Of a stretch of 64,000 bases of DNA, positions 34,980-47,954 are shown in pieces; the first letter of the stretch is position 1; each line of letters begins with the position of its first letter. The notes beneath the pieces were generated by a model. It saw only the letters and a program-made list of their open reading frames with translations, was not told where the DNA came from and ran no database searches. The DNA is taken from assembly GCA_964017145.1 (NCBI GenBank), contig OZ024848.1:3236501-3300500 (forward strand), in the 5' to 3' direction. Source of the stretch: Agrocybe praecox. Lineage: Eukaryota > Basidiomycota > Agaricomycetes > Agaricales > Agrocybaceae. Made by a program: the position numbers and the translations under genes.

Positions 34980-37500
34980 AAACGTTCATAAGTTCAAATT
35001 TGTGACAATACGTAATTCCATAAACCAGACGTGTCACGTTTGTGAACGAAACCTCGGCTATCAATCATACACCTCGTCGTACAAAACCACCAACCCACGA
35101 ACCAGCGCCAGCACGAGCACATCCAGATTCCACACAAACACACGCACTCCTCCGCTCAAGTCCCACTCACCCCGTCGCGAAGAACAAATTTCTACTCCTC
35201 GCGCATGCTCAGGCTGGTATCACCACCAATGTTGACCCATCGGCCTCGACAGAGGCACCTGAGGAAGGACTCGGGCTCTATCCAATGAAATGGGAACGGG
35301 AACGGGAACATGGGCGTGGGCGAGTCGAGCGCTCCGAGACCGCGACTGGAACCTCTCGCCATCTCTATTCTTGTCGTCGCGAATCGGGATCGGAGGCATG
35401 GGCAGTCGGAGGAGAGGGAAAGGATGACGCAGTCGCAAGAGCAGACGATGCGGGAGAGATGATCCCAACGCCTTTGTCTGCTGCTGCTGCTGCTGCTCAG
35501 CACGCCGTCGTGCCTCCATCGCCATCGCCATTGACTGTTGTTGTTCTCCCAGGGGCAGCGGCGCAGTTCCAGATGCAGGTCCAGATGCATGTCGTGCAGA
35601 CTCTGCCTCAGTACTCAGTCTCAAGAATCCCATGGTGCGCAAGCGGACGGGGATACCGATACTAAGTCTTGGGACTAGGATCAACACCCACACGATTAAC
35701 CCTGGTGTTATCTTTCTTTTTGTCTGGTGCGTACATATTTTCCATACGAGATTGACGATAAGGGTAATCTGAATTTATTCTCTTTCTCTTTCTTTCTTTC
35801 TAGTTGAAGCATTTTTCGGGTTCTGTTGACCTCTCAAACCCACCCTTCCTGCCCCGCCTGGACGACGTTGAGTTTCTTGCACAGAAAGGAAATAGATTGA
35901 TTCAAATTAAAGCGAGGCCAGAGCAGAGCAGAGCAAACAACGTGCCCGACACGATACAGCCAACCGACAGCCCGCAGGCTACCCTACGGTCCCTACCCCA
36001 CTCTACGTATTACACGAGCACGAGTAGCGAAGCCGCGTACAGGTCCAGTTACCGATCGATACCTTCTGGAGAGCAATGCAGCCCCCGTTCGTTCGTCAGC
36101 AGCATCACCCGCCGCCTGCAAATGTCAGCGTACCCCGCATCGTCATCATCATCTTCGTCGACGATACCATGGAAAAATCAACATCACCATCACCTCACAG
36201 ACTCTATCATCACCTCACGCGCAAGTCGCTCCCTACGCTTGCTTTGAATTTGGCCTCTGTGCATGTGCATGCGTATAGTGCTTCCAATCCCGGCTTTTTT
36301 TCTCAATCTCGATCGCAAGCCGATTAAATTACCAACGACACGAAAATGGGAACGAAAACAAGATGATGCAAGTCAGCGTCACCTTCTCTCTATTCCTCTC
36401 TTACCCCCACCACTACCTCATACTCATACTCTTCCAGCTACTCCTCGCCCGCACCCAAAAACACCACCCCATCACAAAGTCCTCAAACTCAAATCAAGAG
36501 AACGAGCAGCAGCAGGTTTTCGAACGCACGCACGCTCTGCCTTCCTCCTCCTCCTCCTCTTATGCGTACGCATACCCCCAGACGCAGGGGCAGGCACAGG
36601 GGAAGAAGAACATCATCTCGTTCCCGAGGAATTGTCCCTGGAGTGATTCAGAGTCCGAGGGGGGGTCTTCCACTTCGTCTTTGTCTTGTTTCTCATCATC
36701 GTTCACTTCTTCCGCGACGTCCGCGACGTCGATCCCATCCTCCACATCAGCAGCATCCATCTCCTCGCACACCTCATCGCACAAATTCGTCAACCTACGA
36801 ACCAGCACCAGCACCCTCGCACAAACACAAACACACCCTCCTCCGCTCAAGTCAGTCCCTAGCTAATATCAGCATCGGTCCTTTTTCTTCCAGCCTTGGT
36901 AACGCTACTGACGCACCGAGTCGCGTGAGGAAGGGCTCGGGCTCTGTCCAATGGAATGGAACGGGAACGTGGGCGGGTTGAGCGCTACGCTATTCCTATT
37001 CCCGTCGTCGCGAATCGGAATCGGGATGATGTCGGTGGGCAGGAGAGAGGGAGCGGGAGCGGATGACGCAGGAGAGGGCAAAGATGATGATGCCAACGCC
37101 TTTGTCTACTGCAGCTGCTCAGCACGTCCATGTCGCGCCTCTATCACCATCGTCATCGACTGTTTTCGTTCTCTCAGGGGCGCAGGCGCAGATCCAGGTT
37201 CAAGTACAAATGCATATCGTGCAGACTCAGACTTCGCCTCAGTCTTAGTCACCCAGGGTGCGCACGCGGACGAGATACCGATGCCAAACCTCGGGATCAA
37301 ACATCAACGAGACGCAGATGCCGATGCGATCCTGCTCAAGACGATCGACCCTCCTAGACGGCGTTGGGGAGCAAAAGCAAAAGCTGGTGGAAGTCCAACA
37401 AGACCCCCTACCATACTCCCTCGCACCGCCTTCTTATTCCGCCAGTTTCGTTTCGTTTCGTTTCGTTTCTTTATTCGGGACAATGTGTATGTGAGTAGCC
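34980..37500 (+). repeat. Family L repeat, copy 4
   Basis: Has both the early part (TNPRTSASTS, THALLRSSPTHPVAKNK, AHAQAGITTN, GLYPMKWERERE) and the later part (STYYTSTSSEAAYRSSYRSI, SIITSRASRSLRLL, Ser-rich tract, SDSESEGGSSTSS, SGSVQWNGTGTWAG). Frames shift between parts. It ends at a TTTCG repeat (37448-37470) and leads into a T-rich duplicated stretch. Confidence 0.55.
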
Positions 37501-38436
37501 GCTACTTTCTCTTTTGATGTTTGTGTGGATGAGGTGGTCTGATATGATGTGATGATAGGTTCCATCCGACGATCATTACGACGACCCTTTCAGAATGGCC
37601 ATGCGGACCAGAACTCGTATCTTCACTTTCACTTTCTTTTTAAAATTTTATCAGTATCAGCACCGGCACGAAGACTCTAATCATTCATGACGCATCCTCT
37701 CGTCTTCCACCTTGATCGGTGATCGATGGACGATACGAGCAAATGCGTTGTCGTCGTTTTTCTTTCTTTTTGCTGTGCTGTGCTGCGCTGGTTGGCTTGT
37801 ATCTCGCATCTCGGTCGATATCTCTGATGTTCGAAGTTTGATGGCCTTTTTTCTTTCCTCTTTCCCTCGTGTTTATCACACATGAATGAGGGCTTCTTGA
37901 GTCGATTCGTTCGTTGTCTTTTGGGGTGATGCAGATGTTCGTGTCGGTCAGATTGGTCATCTCATCTCGTTTTCTTTTCTTTTCCTTTTCTTTTCCTTTT
38001 GTCTTTTTGGCTTTTTTTCTCATCGGTTTTCTTTTTCCTTCGTATCTTTCTGATTTTATTTTCTTTAGCTCTCGTCTCTTCTCTTCTTATTTCAACCTAT
38101 CCCATTTGGGTCTCTTTGCTTTCGCTTTCTCGTTATCATCATCATGTTATCCATCTATTCATTTATTATCCGTCCCCCTTCTCATTCTCATTCTTAAATT
38201 TCTTATTTGCTAGTCAACTTTTTTTCCAAAAATCTATGCGCATACATACATACAATCTTTCTACCAGATCCACGTCTCCTCTTCCGTCCTTTCTTCCACG
38301 CTCCTCCTTGGATTCTTTTTGAATGAAGAGTCCGAGTCCGAGTCGAGTGGTTGGACCGATGGGCTTTTCTCACCAATGCCACCATCACCACCATCAACTC
38401 GTCATCCACCATTACTATCACGAGTCATCACCGGCT
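37500..38436 (+). repeat. T-rich duplicated stretch, copy A
   Basis: Closely repeated at 45560-46510; a short part also follows L copy 3 (20500-20650). Very pyrimidine-rich on this strand (TTTCTTTTCCTTTTC runs). Long but low-complexity open frames here are not supported as genes. Confidence 0.65.
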
Positions 38437-39345
38437 GGGTTTCGTGCATGGTGCGTTTTCTCTTCCTTTTCATTTAATCAATCCCCCACCTCATTAACGT
38501 TTTAACCCCCCCTCCCCTCCCTCACAGGCTTCTACGTCCCAGTCCTAACGATCGAACTCTTCGGCTGAAAATGGATTCAAGTCCAAGAATTCCTCCTCGC
38601 CCCCCTCTTCTTGGTCATCCTCGCAGGCAGGATCCACAAGCTAAGCAAGCCGGCGCTCATTGTGCGTTTTGCGTTCTTACAGTTTTTCTTTGATTTTGGG
38701 GCGAATACATGAGTTGTGTTTTTGTGTGTTTTAAGTTGTGTTTGGTTGCGTTCGTTCTCTTGCTCCCCAGGCTGAGCTGTTTGTGTTTATTTTATATTAC
38801 AGAACGCCATATGTAAGTCCCCCCATCCCATCGCCAGAGATCTGACGACCGAATGTTCTCCAGTGCTACCCCGCAGAAGTCTCCCCAACGCGCTTCAAAA
38901 CCTTCGTGCACGGTATTTCCGCCGTGGCAGGCAAAGCCGGTGCGATCATCTCGGCGTTGGCACTTAATACGTTGAGCCAGAAGATTGGGACGTCTGCTTG
39001 TTTGTGGAGTTTTTTTTTTCCACCATCCATACGTTCGTTCGTTCGTCCATTGATACCTTTGCCTTTCCTATCTCATTCTAAGTTTTTTCCCGAAAACGTA
39101 AACGAACGCATCATTAACTCCCCTTACACGCATAGTTCTCCTCGGATGCTGTATCGCCGGTGCTGGTGCGTTTTTTCCTTTTCCTATGGCATAGATGACG
39201 ACTGACTGACTTGCGCGGTTGTGTTTGTGTTGGGGTTTTTTCAGCTTTCACCTTCTTATTACCTGAAGTCAAAGGTCGGGATGCAGATCTGCTGTATGTT
39301 GTGTGCGGAGGAGATTAGGGAGGTGAGGGAGAGAGTGGTGAGGGG
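38437..39345 (+). pseudogene. Phosphate transporter (Pho84-like), 3' fragment copy 4
   Basis: Begins abruptly at the end of exon 6 (GFVPG site, 38440) after the T-rich stretch and continues to the C-terminus. Exon 7 reads YVPVLTIELFG then an in-frame TGA at 38566-38568 in place of the Arg codon before KWIQVQ. Later exons show YPAEVSPTRFKTFVHGISAV and [15 protein letters not shown]. Exons 1-5 are absent. Confidence 0.85.
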
Positions 39346-39499
39346 ATGAACGTAGAGGTTTAACGTCTGGGGGGAGGGCGCTGAGGCGAATAAAAAGAAA
39401 TGCGAAATGCGAGCCTTCGAGGCGGCAATAATGATAACGATGAAGAAGTTGAATGATAATGGTAATCGACAAAGACAAAGAAGAAATCAAGGGCTATGA

Positions 39500-40440
39500 A
39501 ATGGTTAAATAGAAATAAAGTGTAAGGACTCGGGCTCTGTCCAATGGAATGGGCGTGGGTATGGGCGGGTTGAGCGCTGCGAGACCTATCGCTTTTTCCA
39601 TTCCTGTCGTCGCGAATCGAAATCGGGATCGTGTCGGTGGGCAGTCGAGGGAGAAGGAGAGGGATGACGACGCCTTTGTCTGCTGCCGCTCAGCACGTCG
39701 TCGTGCCTCCATCGCCGTCGCCATCGAATGCTGTTGTTGTTCCAGGCGCAGATCCAGGTTCAAATGCAGATGCAGATGCATGTCGTGCATACTCCGATTC
39801 CGCCTCAGATTCCTCAAGCTTCCGTCCAACATGAACGCGAAAATGAACGCGACTCGGATACTAAGAGGAACGTCCGACTAGACGCAGGCAAAGATGCAGA
39901 CGCAGGCAATAAAGACGCAGATAAAGATACGATACTACTCAAGCCGATCAACTCTCTACTCCTCGGCGCCTCCTTATTCCGCCACTGTTCCTCTTCCCAA
40001 CACCAACACCAACACCAACACCAATCCCCCTCCCACTCCCAACTCCAGCAACACCCCCGCCGTCCACGAATCTCATCCTCCGAGCTCAAGCTGCTCGTCT
40101 ACCTCTATCAGACGGTCATGTATGGCGTCGAGAGGCGGTATAGGCTGGATGTGATAGGTAGGCGGCGTGGGATGGGCGTCAGCGTGGCTATGGGTTCTGG
40201 GCGCGCCGTTGCCGTTGGTGCTGGAAAGGAGAACGCAAACGGCGGCTTTGCGAGGAGAAAGTACACATACAGCGCCACTAAAACCGAGCAGGCTGCCCAG
40301 CTCAACGTGCAAGATCCGTTACTTGCGATTCGCCTCTGGGGGTTTCTGAATGCGCAGGGTTTGAATGGGCGGGAGCTGGATGTTCGGTTTGAGGGCGAGG
40401 GCGAGGTATGTACGTGCTAGCTCTGTACATACATACGCTT
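39500..40440 (+). repeat. Family L repeat, copy 5 (3' half, best open frame)
   Basis: Contains the longest uninterrupted L frame (39728-40420): Gln-rich start, DTKRNVRLDAGKDADAGNKD, SSELKLLVYLYQTVMYGVER, GRRRGMGVSVAMGSGRAVA, RKYTYSATKTEQAAQLNVQD, PLLAIRLWGFLNAQG and DVRFEGEGE. Compared with copy 2 (10.4 kb) it lacks the stop after VERRYRL. Function unknown. Confidence 0.55.
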
Positions 40441-41236
40441 ATTCGCCTGCAATATATCGTCGATTGATTGATTGACTCGAAAACGAAAACAAAACAAACT
40501 TAAAGGCAAGTATTTATCATGTGGACGAAGCCTACTAACTTATATTTGAATTTTGGTCGTAGCATGAAGACCAGGCATGGCATGGCATGGCATGTTCGGC
40601 ATTGACGCTGACGCAGTTCTTGTTCGTTCGAGGCGAAGTTGAAAGTACTGTTCTTCACTGTGCCGACGACTCGAGCTTCTTCATATCTCTATCTCTCAGT
40701 TATATGTCAGCTTTCCCTACTCACTGAGTTGATAACTTTCAAATGCTCGCTCGGAGACTGGGTATGTGGGAGACGAGACTGAAGGACAGGAGGGAGGAAA
40801 AACGACCATAGTACTCCTTGCCTGCTGGATTAGAACGACGCTATCATACAGACGTACATATGGTGCATCTTCTCTTCCCTTCTTTCGCCTGCCGCGTTCT
40901 GGGTACATGAGTAATGCAGGGAGCAAGGAAGTAACGAGTTAGGACGCAAGATGGAGAGAAGGAGAGCAAATGAGACGAGAAGGAGACCTGTTGGACTCGA
41001 ATGAGGAAAGAACCTATTGCCATAATTAAAAGCAGAAACGTGTATTAAACTAGTGTATCGAAATTCCAGGAAATCTTGGAAATTATATACGAAAACATGT
41101 TTGCACTGGTGCGATTAAATATGCATGATTGCAACATAAGGGCCGTGGGACGGCAAGGCAGGGAAATAGCTATGGATAATGCCAAATTCGAGGGAAAGTG
41201 GTTATAACTAAGTGTATATCCCGTACCGTATATGTT
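40441..41236. other. Duplicated spacer and 3' flank of 7T gene
   Basis: Counterpart of 11481-12025 plus 13313-13526. The junction near 41020-41035 is the FB1-free version of the spacer. No gene seen. Confidence 0.6.
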
Positions 41237-42529
41237 TTAGACTTCTTCGGTGTAATTTCGGATGTTTGTGCCATCAAGAGGTACTTCTTGAATCTCAGAG
41301 CTGTTGTCATCTTGAGCAGCGTCCATGAAGGCACTAAAGATATTATGACTTGGTTCCGAGCTCATATTGGTTGAGAATTGCTCTGTTGAATTCTTCTTTG
41401 TCAATTCGAGACGAGCAACCATGAGGGTCGGTGAAAATGCCTGTCAAATTGATTCAGGGTTATCAGAAAGCCTTTGCAAGGTGATTCATGATCAACTTAC
41501 GGTTGTGATAAACATAACTACATTGATATATGCTTCTGCATTGACGGCAGATACATCAGCCGTCGAAATGGTGGGGCTACTATCTACGAACAAACTAATT
41601 GCGAAGATCAATGCTGAGCATGAGTATAAGGCCGAGGACTCTATCGTTATTTCAACGATTTGCATGTATTTTCTTCGATCCTTGTGATTTACGGTTGTTG
41701 AGGAATAGATTTTGATGCCAATTGCAAGTGATACAATTATACTTGTTGCAGCTGTCGCACACTGGCTGGTCGCATACAAGATGTTGGACTGCTGCGCAAA
41801 TTGATCTGTCTGATAGTGCAGTGGGTCTAGGTTAAACAAAAAGTTCATGACAATTGTGGTAATAGTCATCACTGTAAAAATATATCAATGTACAATTTTT
41901 AATCCACAGTGGCGCTGCAATTACCAATTTCAACCATATAAATAACCAGAAATGCAAGTGTGATGTATTTCCGGTCATAAAAAAGGCGCCATGAACGCCA
42001 GATCTAAAATTCTTGTCAGCCTGATGGAGTAATACAGCTCATCCAATATTTACCAGCAAACCATCTGCAAGAACCTGACCCAATCCTGCTAACATTGTAA
42101 TTATGACGTCTTCTGCGGGGGTAGCGGGGGTATTCATGGTCAAATCAAAGATATCATATCTAGTGTTGGCCTCTCTCCCCCCAAAGCAGGTAGCCGCAAA
42201 AATCCATTGCACGATCAACATTCCGAGGGTGCAGCCAAACAGTCCTGCAAGAACACTAGTAACTACTCGTTGGCCTGGCTGGGACCTGCGTGCTGTAAAT
42301 TGATTAGCATTTCATGCCTTCGTCATGCAGCTTGCCCCTACAATAAATTCGAAAGGTTATCAAATAGAACCCAATATATGCTCCTATGTATATTTGTTTA
42401 GTTACGTTACGTTTCGTAAAGGCGGTACTTGCCTCCAAGAAATTGTAATAACAATGCTGAATTTAAGTTGCCGCTAATAGCGGATTTTTGATATGATATG
42501 GGGATGGTGTCATCGCCCTGCGAAGACAT
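41237..42529 (-). CDS. 7T-family multi-pass membrane protein
   Basis: Minus strand, ATG at 42527-42529, TAA at 41237-41239, six exons as in the 29073 gene. Landmarks: LAGLGQVLADGLL, IWRSWRLFYDRK, LDPLHYQTDQFAQQSNILYA, IESSALYSCSALIFAISLFV, AFSPTLMVARLEL and the NSSEIQEVPLDG tail. The second segment reads FGCTLGMLIVQWIFAATCFGG. No stop seen. The first intron begins with GC rather than GT (CTTGGAG/GCAAGT), whereas copies 4 and 5 have GT at this site. Function unknown. Confidence 0.8.
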
Positions 42530-43700
42530 AATGGAATATGCGTGTGTGATACCCAAAATCAAGTAGTCGCTGTCTTTAAGTACCATTACGAGCGTCTATT
42601 CTGAGGGCTTGAATCATGTTGTCATAGTAGTACATTAAGCTCTACGTCACGTATCAACAATAGCAAGCCATCTGACATTGTTACGATCCAGTTTTAGTAG
42701 AGGTACATCCTTGACCGGTACATCAGCACAAGCACAGAGACTGAGAACAACCAAAATCCAAAGCCTCGATGAAAAGACCAAGCTTAATCTTCAGCTGGAC
42801 CTTGAGGAATGTTACTACCCGACACAGGAGTTTGCGATATCAATGCAGAAGGAACTTGAGGATCCACAACAGGGAAAAAATATGCATTGTTGATCAACAT
42901 TCAACACCTGTTCAGTCAACGAATAGATCCCCACACAAACCCCAATTCGCAAGCTATACATGTCACAGAGGAAGCGCCACATCCCGAAGGTCGTGAATGA
43001 TTGATAAACGTTTCTAGCTGCTCTAATAGTCAATTCAATTCCGCAGGGCACTCACTAACTTGAGACGAGCATAGCACATCCGACAGAGTGGAAGGATACA
43101 TACGTTCCTCGAACGCGATGTCGAAAGAGGTGATCAAGTTTGTCCAGGTTCTGAGACACAAACGCAAACTATTCAGGACACGTGCATTGAAAAAGAAGCA
43201 TAATATACAAGTCATTTAAAAAAACAGAAGCAAAAAAGGCAGTAAATTTGAAAGGCGGAGGCGCGAACAGAAACGAATAGAAACTCGATCTGTTCTAACA
43301 CACACAATTGTAATGTCTGGTTTTTTGCTGATTTTTAAATCCTTCCGCTTCTTCAACCTGCACTCAGCGCAGCCGCTACAGCCTTTCCAGTGTCCAAACG
43401 TCCTTCCCTGGCGATGAGCAGTTCGGTTTCCAGCCTCTTGCAGGCTACAATAAGAGACATATCAACGATGAAACCCAAGCTAATTTTCCGGTGTAAATGG
43501 TGTCACAGAAAACTTGCAAACATGATATCAACGGGAAGAAGGGTAGGTATGCATGTAGACGTGATGAATTTAGGGTTTAATTTGGACAGGAGAAAAGACT
43601 GACGGCTCCGCGTAGATATGGAAAGGATTGGCACATTGGTCAACGTCGGTTCGGTAGTGTGTGAGAAATTGAACCGGCCCGGTGACATGCCGTGAGCGCA
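42530..43700. other. Duplicated 5' region of a 7T gene
   Basis: Counterpart of 15896-16930, including the CATCAGCACAAGCACAGAGA block near 42720. No supported gene. Confidence 0.55.
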
Positions 43701-45490
43701 CTTGAAAGTTGACAGGCTCTGCCGGGTTCGGACTTGACAAGCAATTGTCTGCCATCTCAATCATACTCCTCATCGTACAAATCTGCCAACCCATGAAGCA
43801 GTACGAGCACGCACGCGCATGCACACGCGCTCCTCCGCTCAACGCACACTCATCCACTCGCGAAGAACAAGTCGTCGTCGTTGTTGTTGCTCCTCGCGCC
43901 GCCTCGGGCTGGTATTAGCATCACCGTTCCTAGCACCAATGCCAATGTCTAGAGGCGAGTGAGGAATGACTCGGGCTCTGTCCAACGGAATAGGAATGGG
44001 AACGTGGGCGTGGGCGGGTTGAGAGCCACGAAACCGTGACTGGGACCTATCGTTATCCCTATTCCCGTCGTTGCGAATCGGAATCGGAGGCATCTGGAGA
44101 GGGAAAGGACGACGCAGTAGCAAGAGCGGATGATGCAGGAGAGGGAAAGAATGATCCAGATGCCTTTGTCTGCTGCTGCACCTCAGCTCGTCGTCGTACC
44201 GCCATCGCCATCGCCACTGACATCGACTGTCGGTGTTCTCCCAGGCGGACACGATACAAGTTAACCCACATAGCCGACAGATAGACAGACTACCCTACGT
44301 ATTACCCGAGCGCGAGCACCACACGCAGCAGAGCTACGTACAGTTATCAGATCCATGTCCATCCTCCCGGAGAGCAACGCAGCCCCCCGTTCATCATCAT
44401 CTCCAAATGTCAGCGTACCCCTCATCTGCATCATCAATGCATCATCCTTGACGACGATATCAGGGAAATCAATATCACCTCACAGATACAGACCCCATCA
44501 TCACCTAACGCGCAAGTCAGCGTCAAAGTATCCGCTGTCGTTTCTGTTCCTGTTCATCCTCTCTTACCCCCACCTCGTCCTCGCCCACTCCGAAAAACAC
44601 CTCGAGCCAAAAGCAAGCACCAGGAAACGCATGCTCGCTTTACCTTCATCCCCACTGTACCCCCACACTCAGGTGCAGGTACAGGCGCAGAAGAACATCA
44701 TTTCGTTCCCGAGGAGTTGTCCCGGGAGTGATTTGGAGTCGGAGGGGGGGGGGGGGGGTCTTCGTCTTCTACTTCATCTTACAGGTCCACTTTCTCTGCT
44801 TCGTCCTCATCATCGTCGTTGCCCACTTCTTCCGCAACGTACGCATCCAGCCACACGTCGATCTCCTCGCACGCATCATATTCCTCCTCGTACAAATCCA
44901 CCTACGCACATGCACAAACACAAGCCCTCCTCCGCTCAACTCATCCCCTCACGAAGAACCAGTCGTCGTCGTCGTCGCTCGTGCGTGCTCAGGCTGGTAT
45001 CAGCATCCGCGGTGCTTCTTCGTCTCCTAACTCTGTCCTTGTTCCTGGTACCCCTACCGCTAGGCGCTTGAGGAATGGCTCGGGCTCTGTCTAATGGAAT
45101 GGGAACGTGGGCGTGGGCGGGCTAAGCGCTACGAGACCTATCACTATCCCTATTCCCGTTGTCGCGAATTGGGATCGTGTTTGAGGAGTGTGGGTGGGCA
45201 GTCGCAGGAGAGGATGACGCAGGAGAGGGAGAGGATAATCCCGATGCCTTTGTCTGCTGCTGCCGCTCAGCACGTCGTCGCGCTTCCATTACCATCGCTG
45301 TCGACTATTGTTGGTGTCGTTGTTCTCCGTCCAATATGAACGCGACTCGGATACCCAGACAAATGTCCAACGGGATGCAGATCCAGGCGCAGATCGCCAT
45401 ACGATCCTCCTCAAGACGATCGACCCTCTGCTGCTGGGTGTTGGCGTTGACATCGTCAATCAAAAGGAAAGAGTTTGACTTGGTTGATTA
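43700..45490 (+). repeat. Family L repeat, copy 6
   Basis: Early part (EHARACTRAPPLNAHSSTREEQ), Ser-rich and acidic DLESEGGG piece at 44727 beside a run of about 13 G (44747-44759), then AQAGISIRGASSSP, LRNGSGSV and a stop right after it, and later IPRQMSNG/LLKTIDPLLLGVGVD-like sequence. Several in-frame stops; decayed. Confidence 0.55.
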
Positions 45491-45559
45491 TTACGCTGGG
45501 TTGGAGTATTGATCAAGTTGAGGTGGGGCGGGTGTTTCGATGTTTTTTCATTAGGGAGA

Positions 45560-46510
45560 ATGTGCATGTGAGTACCCGCTACCTTTCCTTTTTGATGTTT
45601 GTGTGGATGAGGTGGTCTGATAAGATGTGATGATAGGTTCCATCCGACGATCATTACGACGACCCTTTCAGAATGAATATGCGGATCAGAACTCGTTCAC
45701 TTTCACTTTCTTTTTAAAGTTTTATCAGTATCAGCACCAGCACGAGGACTCTAATCATGTATGACGCCTCCTCTCCTCCTCCACCTTGATCAGTGATCGA
45801 TGGACGATACGAGTAGATGCGTCGTCGTTTTTCTTTCTTTTTGCTGTGCTGTGCTGCGCTGGTTGGCTTGTATCTCGCATCTTGGTCGATATCTCTGATG
45901 TTCGAGATTGGATGGCCTTTTTTCCTTTCTCTTTCCCTCGTGTTTATCACACATAAATGAGGGCTTCTTGTGTTTGTTTTCTTTTGGGTTGATGCAGATA
46001 TTCGTGTCGGTCAGATTTGTCATTTCATTTCATCTCGTTTTCTTTTCTTTTCTTTTCTGTTGTCTTTTTTGTCTTTTTTACTCATCGGTTTTCTTTTTCC
46101 TTCGTATCTTTCTGGGGGTTTTTTTCCGGTCTTTTCTTCTCTTCTTATTTCAATTTATCCCTTTTGGGTCTCCTTGCTTTCTATTTCGCTTTTTCATCAT
46201 CATCATCATCACCATCTTGTTCTTGTTATCCATCTATTTATTTGTTATCTGTGCCTCTTCTTCTCATTCTCATTCCCATTCATCCATTTCTTATTTCCTC
46301 GTCAACTTTTTTCCGAAAACCTATGCACATACATACATATATACTGTCTTTTATCACGTCTACTTCTCGTCCTGTGTCCTCTCCGCCACGCTCCTCCTTG
46401 GATGGATTCTTCTTGAATGAAGAGTTCAAGTCGAGTCGAGTCGAGTCGAGTGTTTGGATTGATGGGCTTCTCTCACCACTACCGACACTACCAACACTAC
46501 CACTATGACC
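45560..46510 (+). repeat. T-rich duplicated stretch, copy B
   Basis: Near match of 37540-38420. It contains TTTTCTTTTC runs and a GAGTC pentamer repeat (46430-46450). Open frames here encode Phe/Leu/Ser-rich low-complexity peptides and are not accepted as genes. Confidence 0.65.
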
Positions 46511-46559
46511 TCGTCATCCATCATTACTATCACGACCCACACGTCTCGACGACACCCGA

Positions 46560-47954
46560 CTGCCCGCACGCACGCACACGCCTTTTAACTTGACGCATTT
46601 GCATTTATTCACCACCACGGCCTAGACCCTTCTGCATATGTATGCATGTATGCAGGAGAGTAGCGCAACACAGTCCAATCCAGCCACTTGCACACATTTT
46701 CCGCCTGCCGGTCTACTGAAAGCGCAGGCAAGCAAGGAGTGCACTGCATGTTTGTATTGCACGCGTAACTTTCACGCTGCTGTTCCCGTTGTTGTTCCTG
46801 TTGCCTACGTACGACCTACTAACCCAAACCCATTCTAACGATCAGGAACCGACGTCAATCCGTTCTTATGACATACTATCGCGTATATGCGGTCTTTCGC
46901 CCAAACAACCTTTCGAAAATTCAAAATTCAATCATCATTCGTTAGTCGGTTTATCTTGACGCCTTGGGCCTGCTCTGTTTGTCAGGCTTGGGCTTGGAGT
47001 GGCTGGTAGTAGTATCAGTATCAGTATCTGATCGCAATTACGGTTACTGGCTATCCACATCTATGTCTATAATGGTTACCCACTCTAAGCTCTATGTCCT
47101 ATGTATGTACGCTCTGGGGCTGTACATATGTTTATGCATTCACGCAATATATCGTTGATTGATTGGCTTGTTGGCTTAACTGATTTGTGTTTTTCTTTTT
47201 TTTTTCTTTTTTTTTTTGTGGGGGGGGTTGAGGCGGTGGAGGAAAAGGAAAAGGGGTGAGCTAAATATAGATATATATGTACATAGTCAGTTTACGACGA
47301 CACTCGACATGGCTACATTGTTTCTTCTCCAGCGCCTTGTGATCGATAGACCTTACGTTCAAGTAGGACAATATATAAGCAACTAAGTAAGTAGGTAAGT
47401 AAGTATCTGGGCTTGCAGAATAAGCCGTCAAATAACGCCGCAAGGAGGACTTCGTGCGATATTTCCAGGTCCAGTAAATTAGATTAGGTGTTCACGAAAG
47501 ATGTGATCAAATGACAAGGTCTGATGTGAGGTTAGACGTCGGTCAATTGTTGTAGGGCAGTCTACTGGCTTGGGAAAGTTCGGGTCCGTATGATGCATGG
47601 GGACGTGAGCTTGATCCTGAAGCTCTCCGGTCACCCCGGGCTTCATTATAGAGACCGCAATTACTGGTTTTTTTGTCTTTGACGTGTTAGCACGGAGTTC
47701 TAGAAGGCGTTGTGGGAAAATCTATTGATACACTTTGAGGAAATAAGACAGAAAGAGATATTAGATTAGAGTTCCAAAATTCGAGGATTTCTTGCAAATT
47801 ATATACGAAGAGATGTTGGCTTTGGTGCGATTAAATATACATGATTGTAACATAAGGATCGTGAACGACGCCGAGGCGAGGAAGAAGCTATGGATAATAC
47901 CGAGTTTGAGAAAAGGGAGTTACAACTAGGTGTATATCCTGTACCGTACGTATT
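46560..47954. other. Intergenic, no gene seen
   Basis: Holds a T-run tract at 47190-47216 followed by G-run 47219-47228, and GTAAGTAGGTAAGTAAGTA near 47385-47404. The last 200 bases are the 3' flank of the next 7T gene. Confidence 0.55.

Larger units (their letters stand above)
38437..45490 (+). repeat. Direct segmental duplication, member 2
   Basis: Same order and orientation as 8173-18400 but without FB1 and FB2, and with an intact 7T gene. It preserves the empty target sites for both foldback elements. Confidence 0.75.

Noticed and set aside
37914..38322. Phe/Leu/Ser-rich open frames resembling membrane proteins
   Set aside because: They arise from a T- and C-rich low-complexity stretch, occur in all three frames, and do not keep a consistent frame in the duplicate at 46 kb.
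45908..46508. 170-codon hydrophobic open frame
   Set aside because: Same low-complexity stretch as at 38 kb, with overlapping frames of similar length; no family motif.
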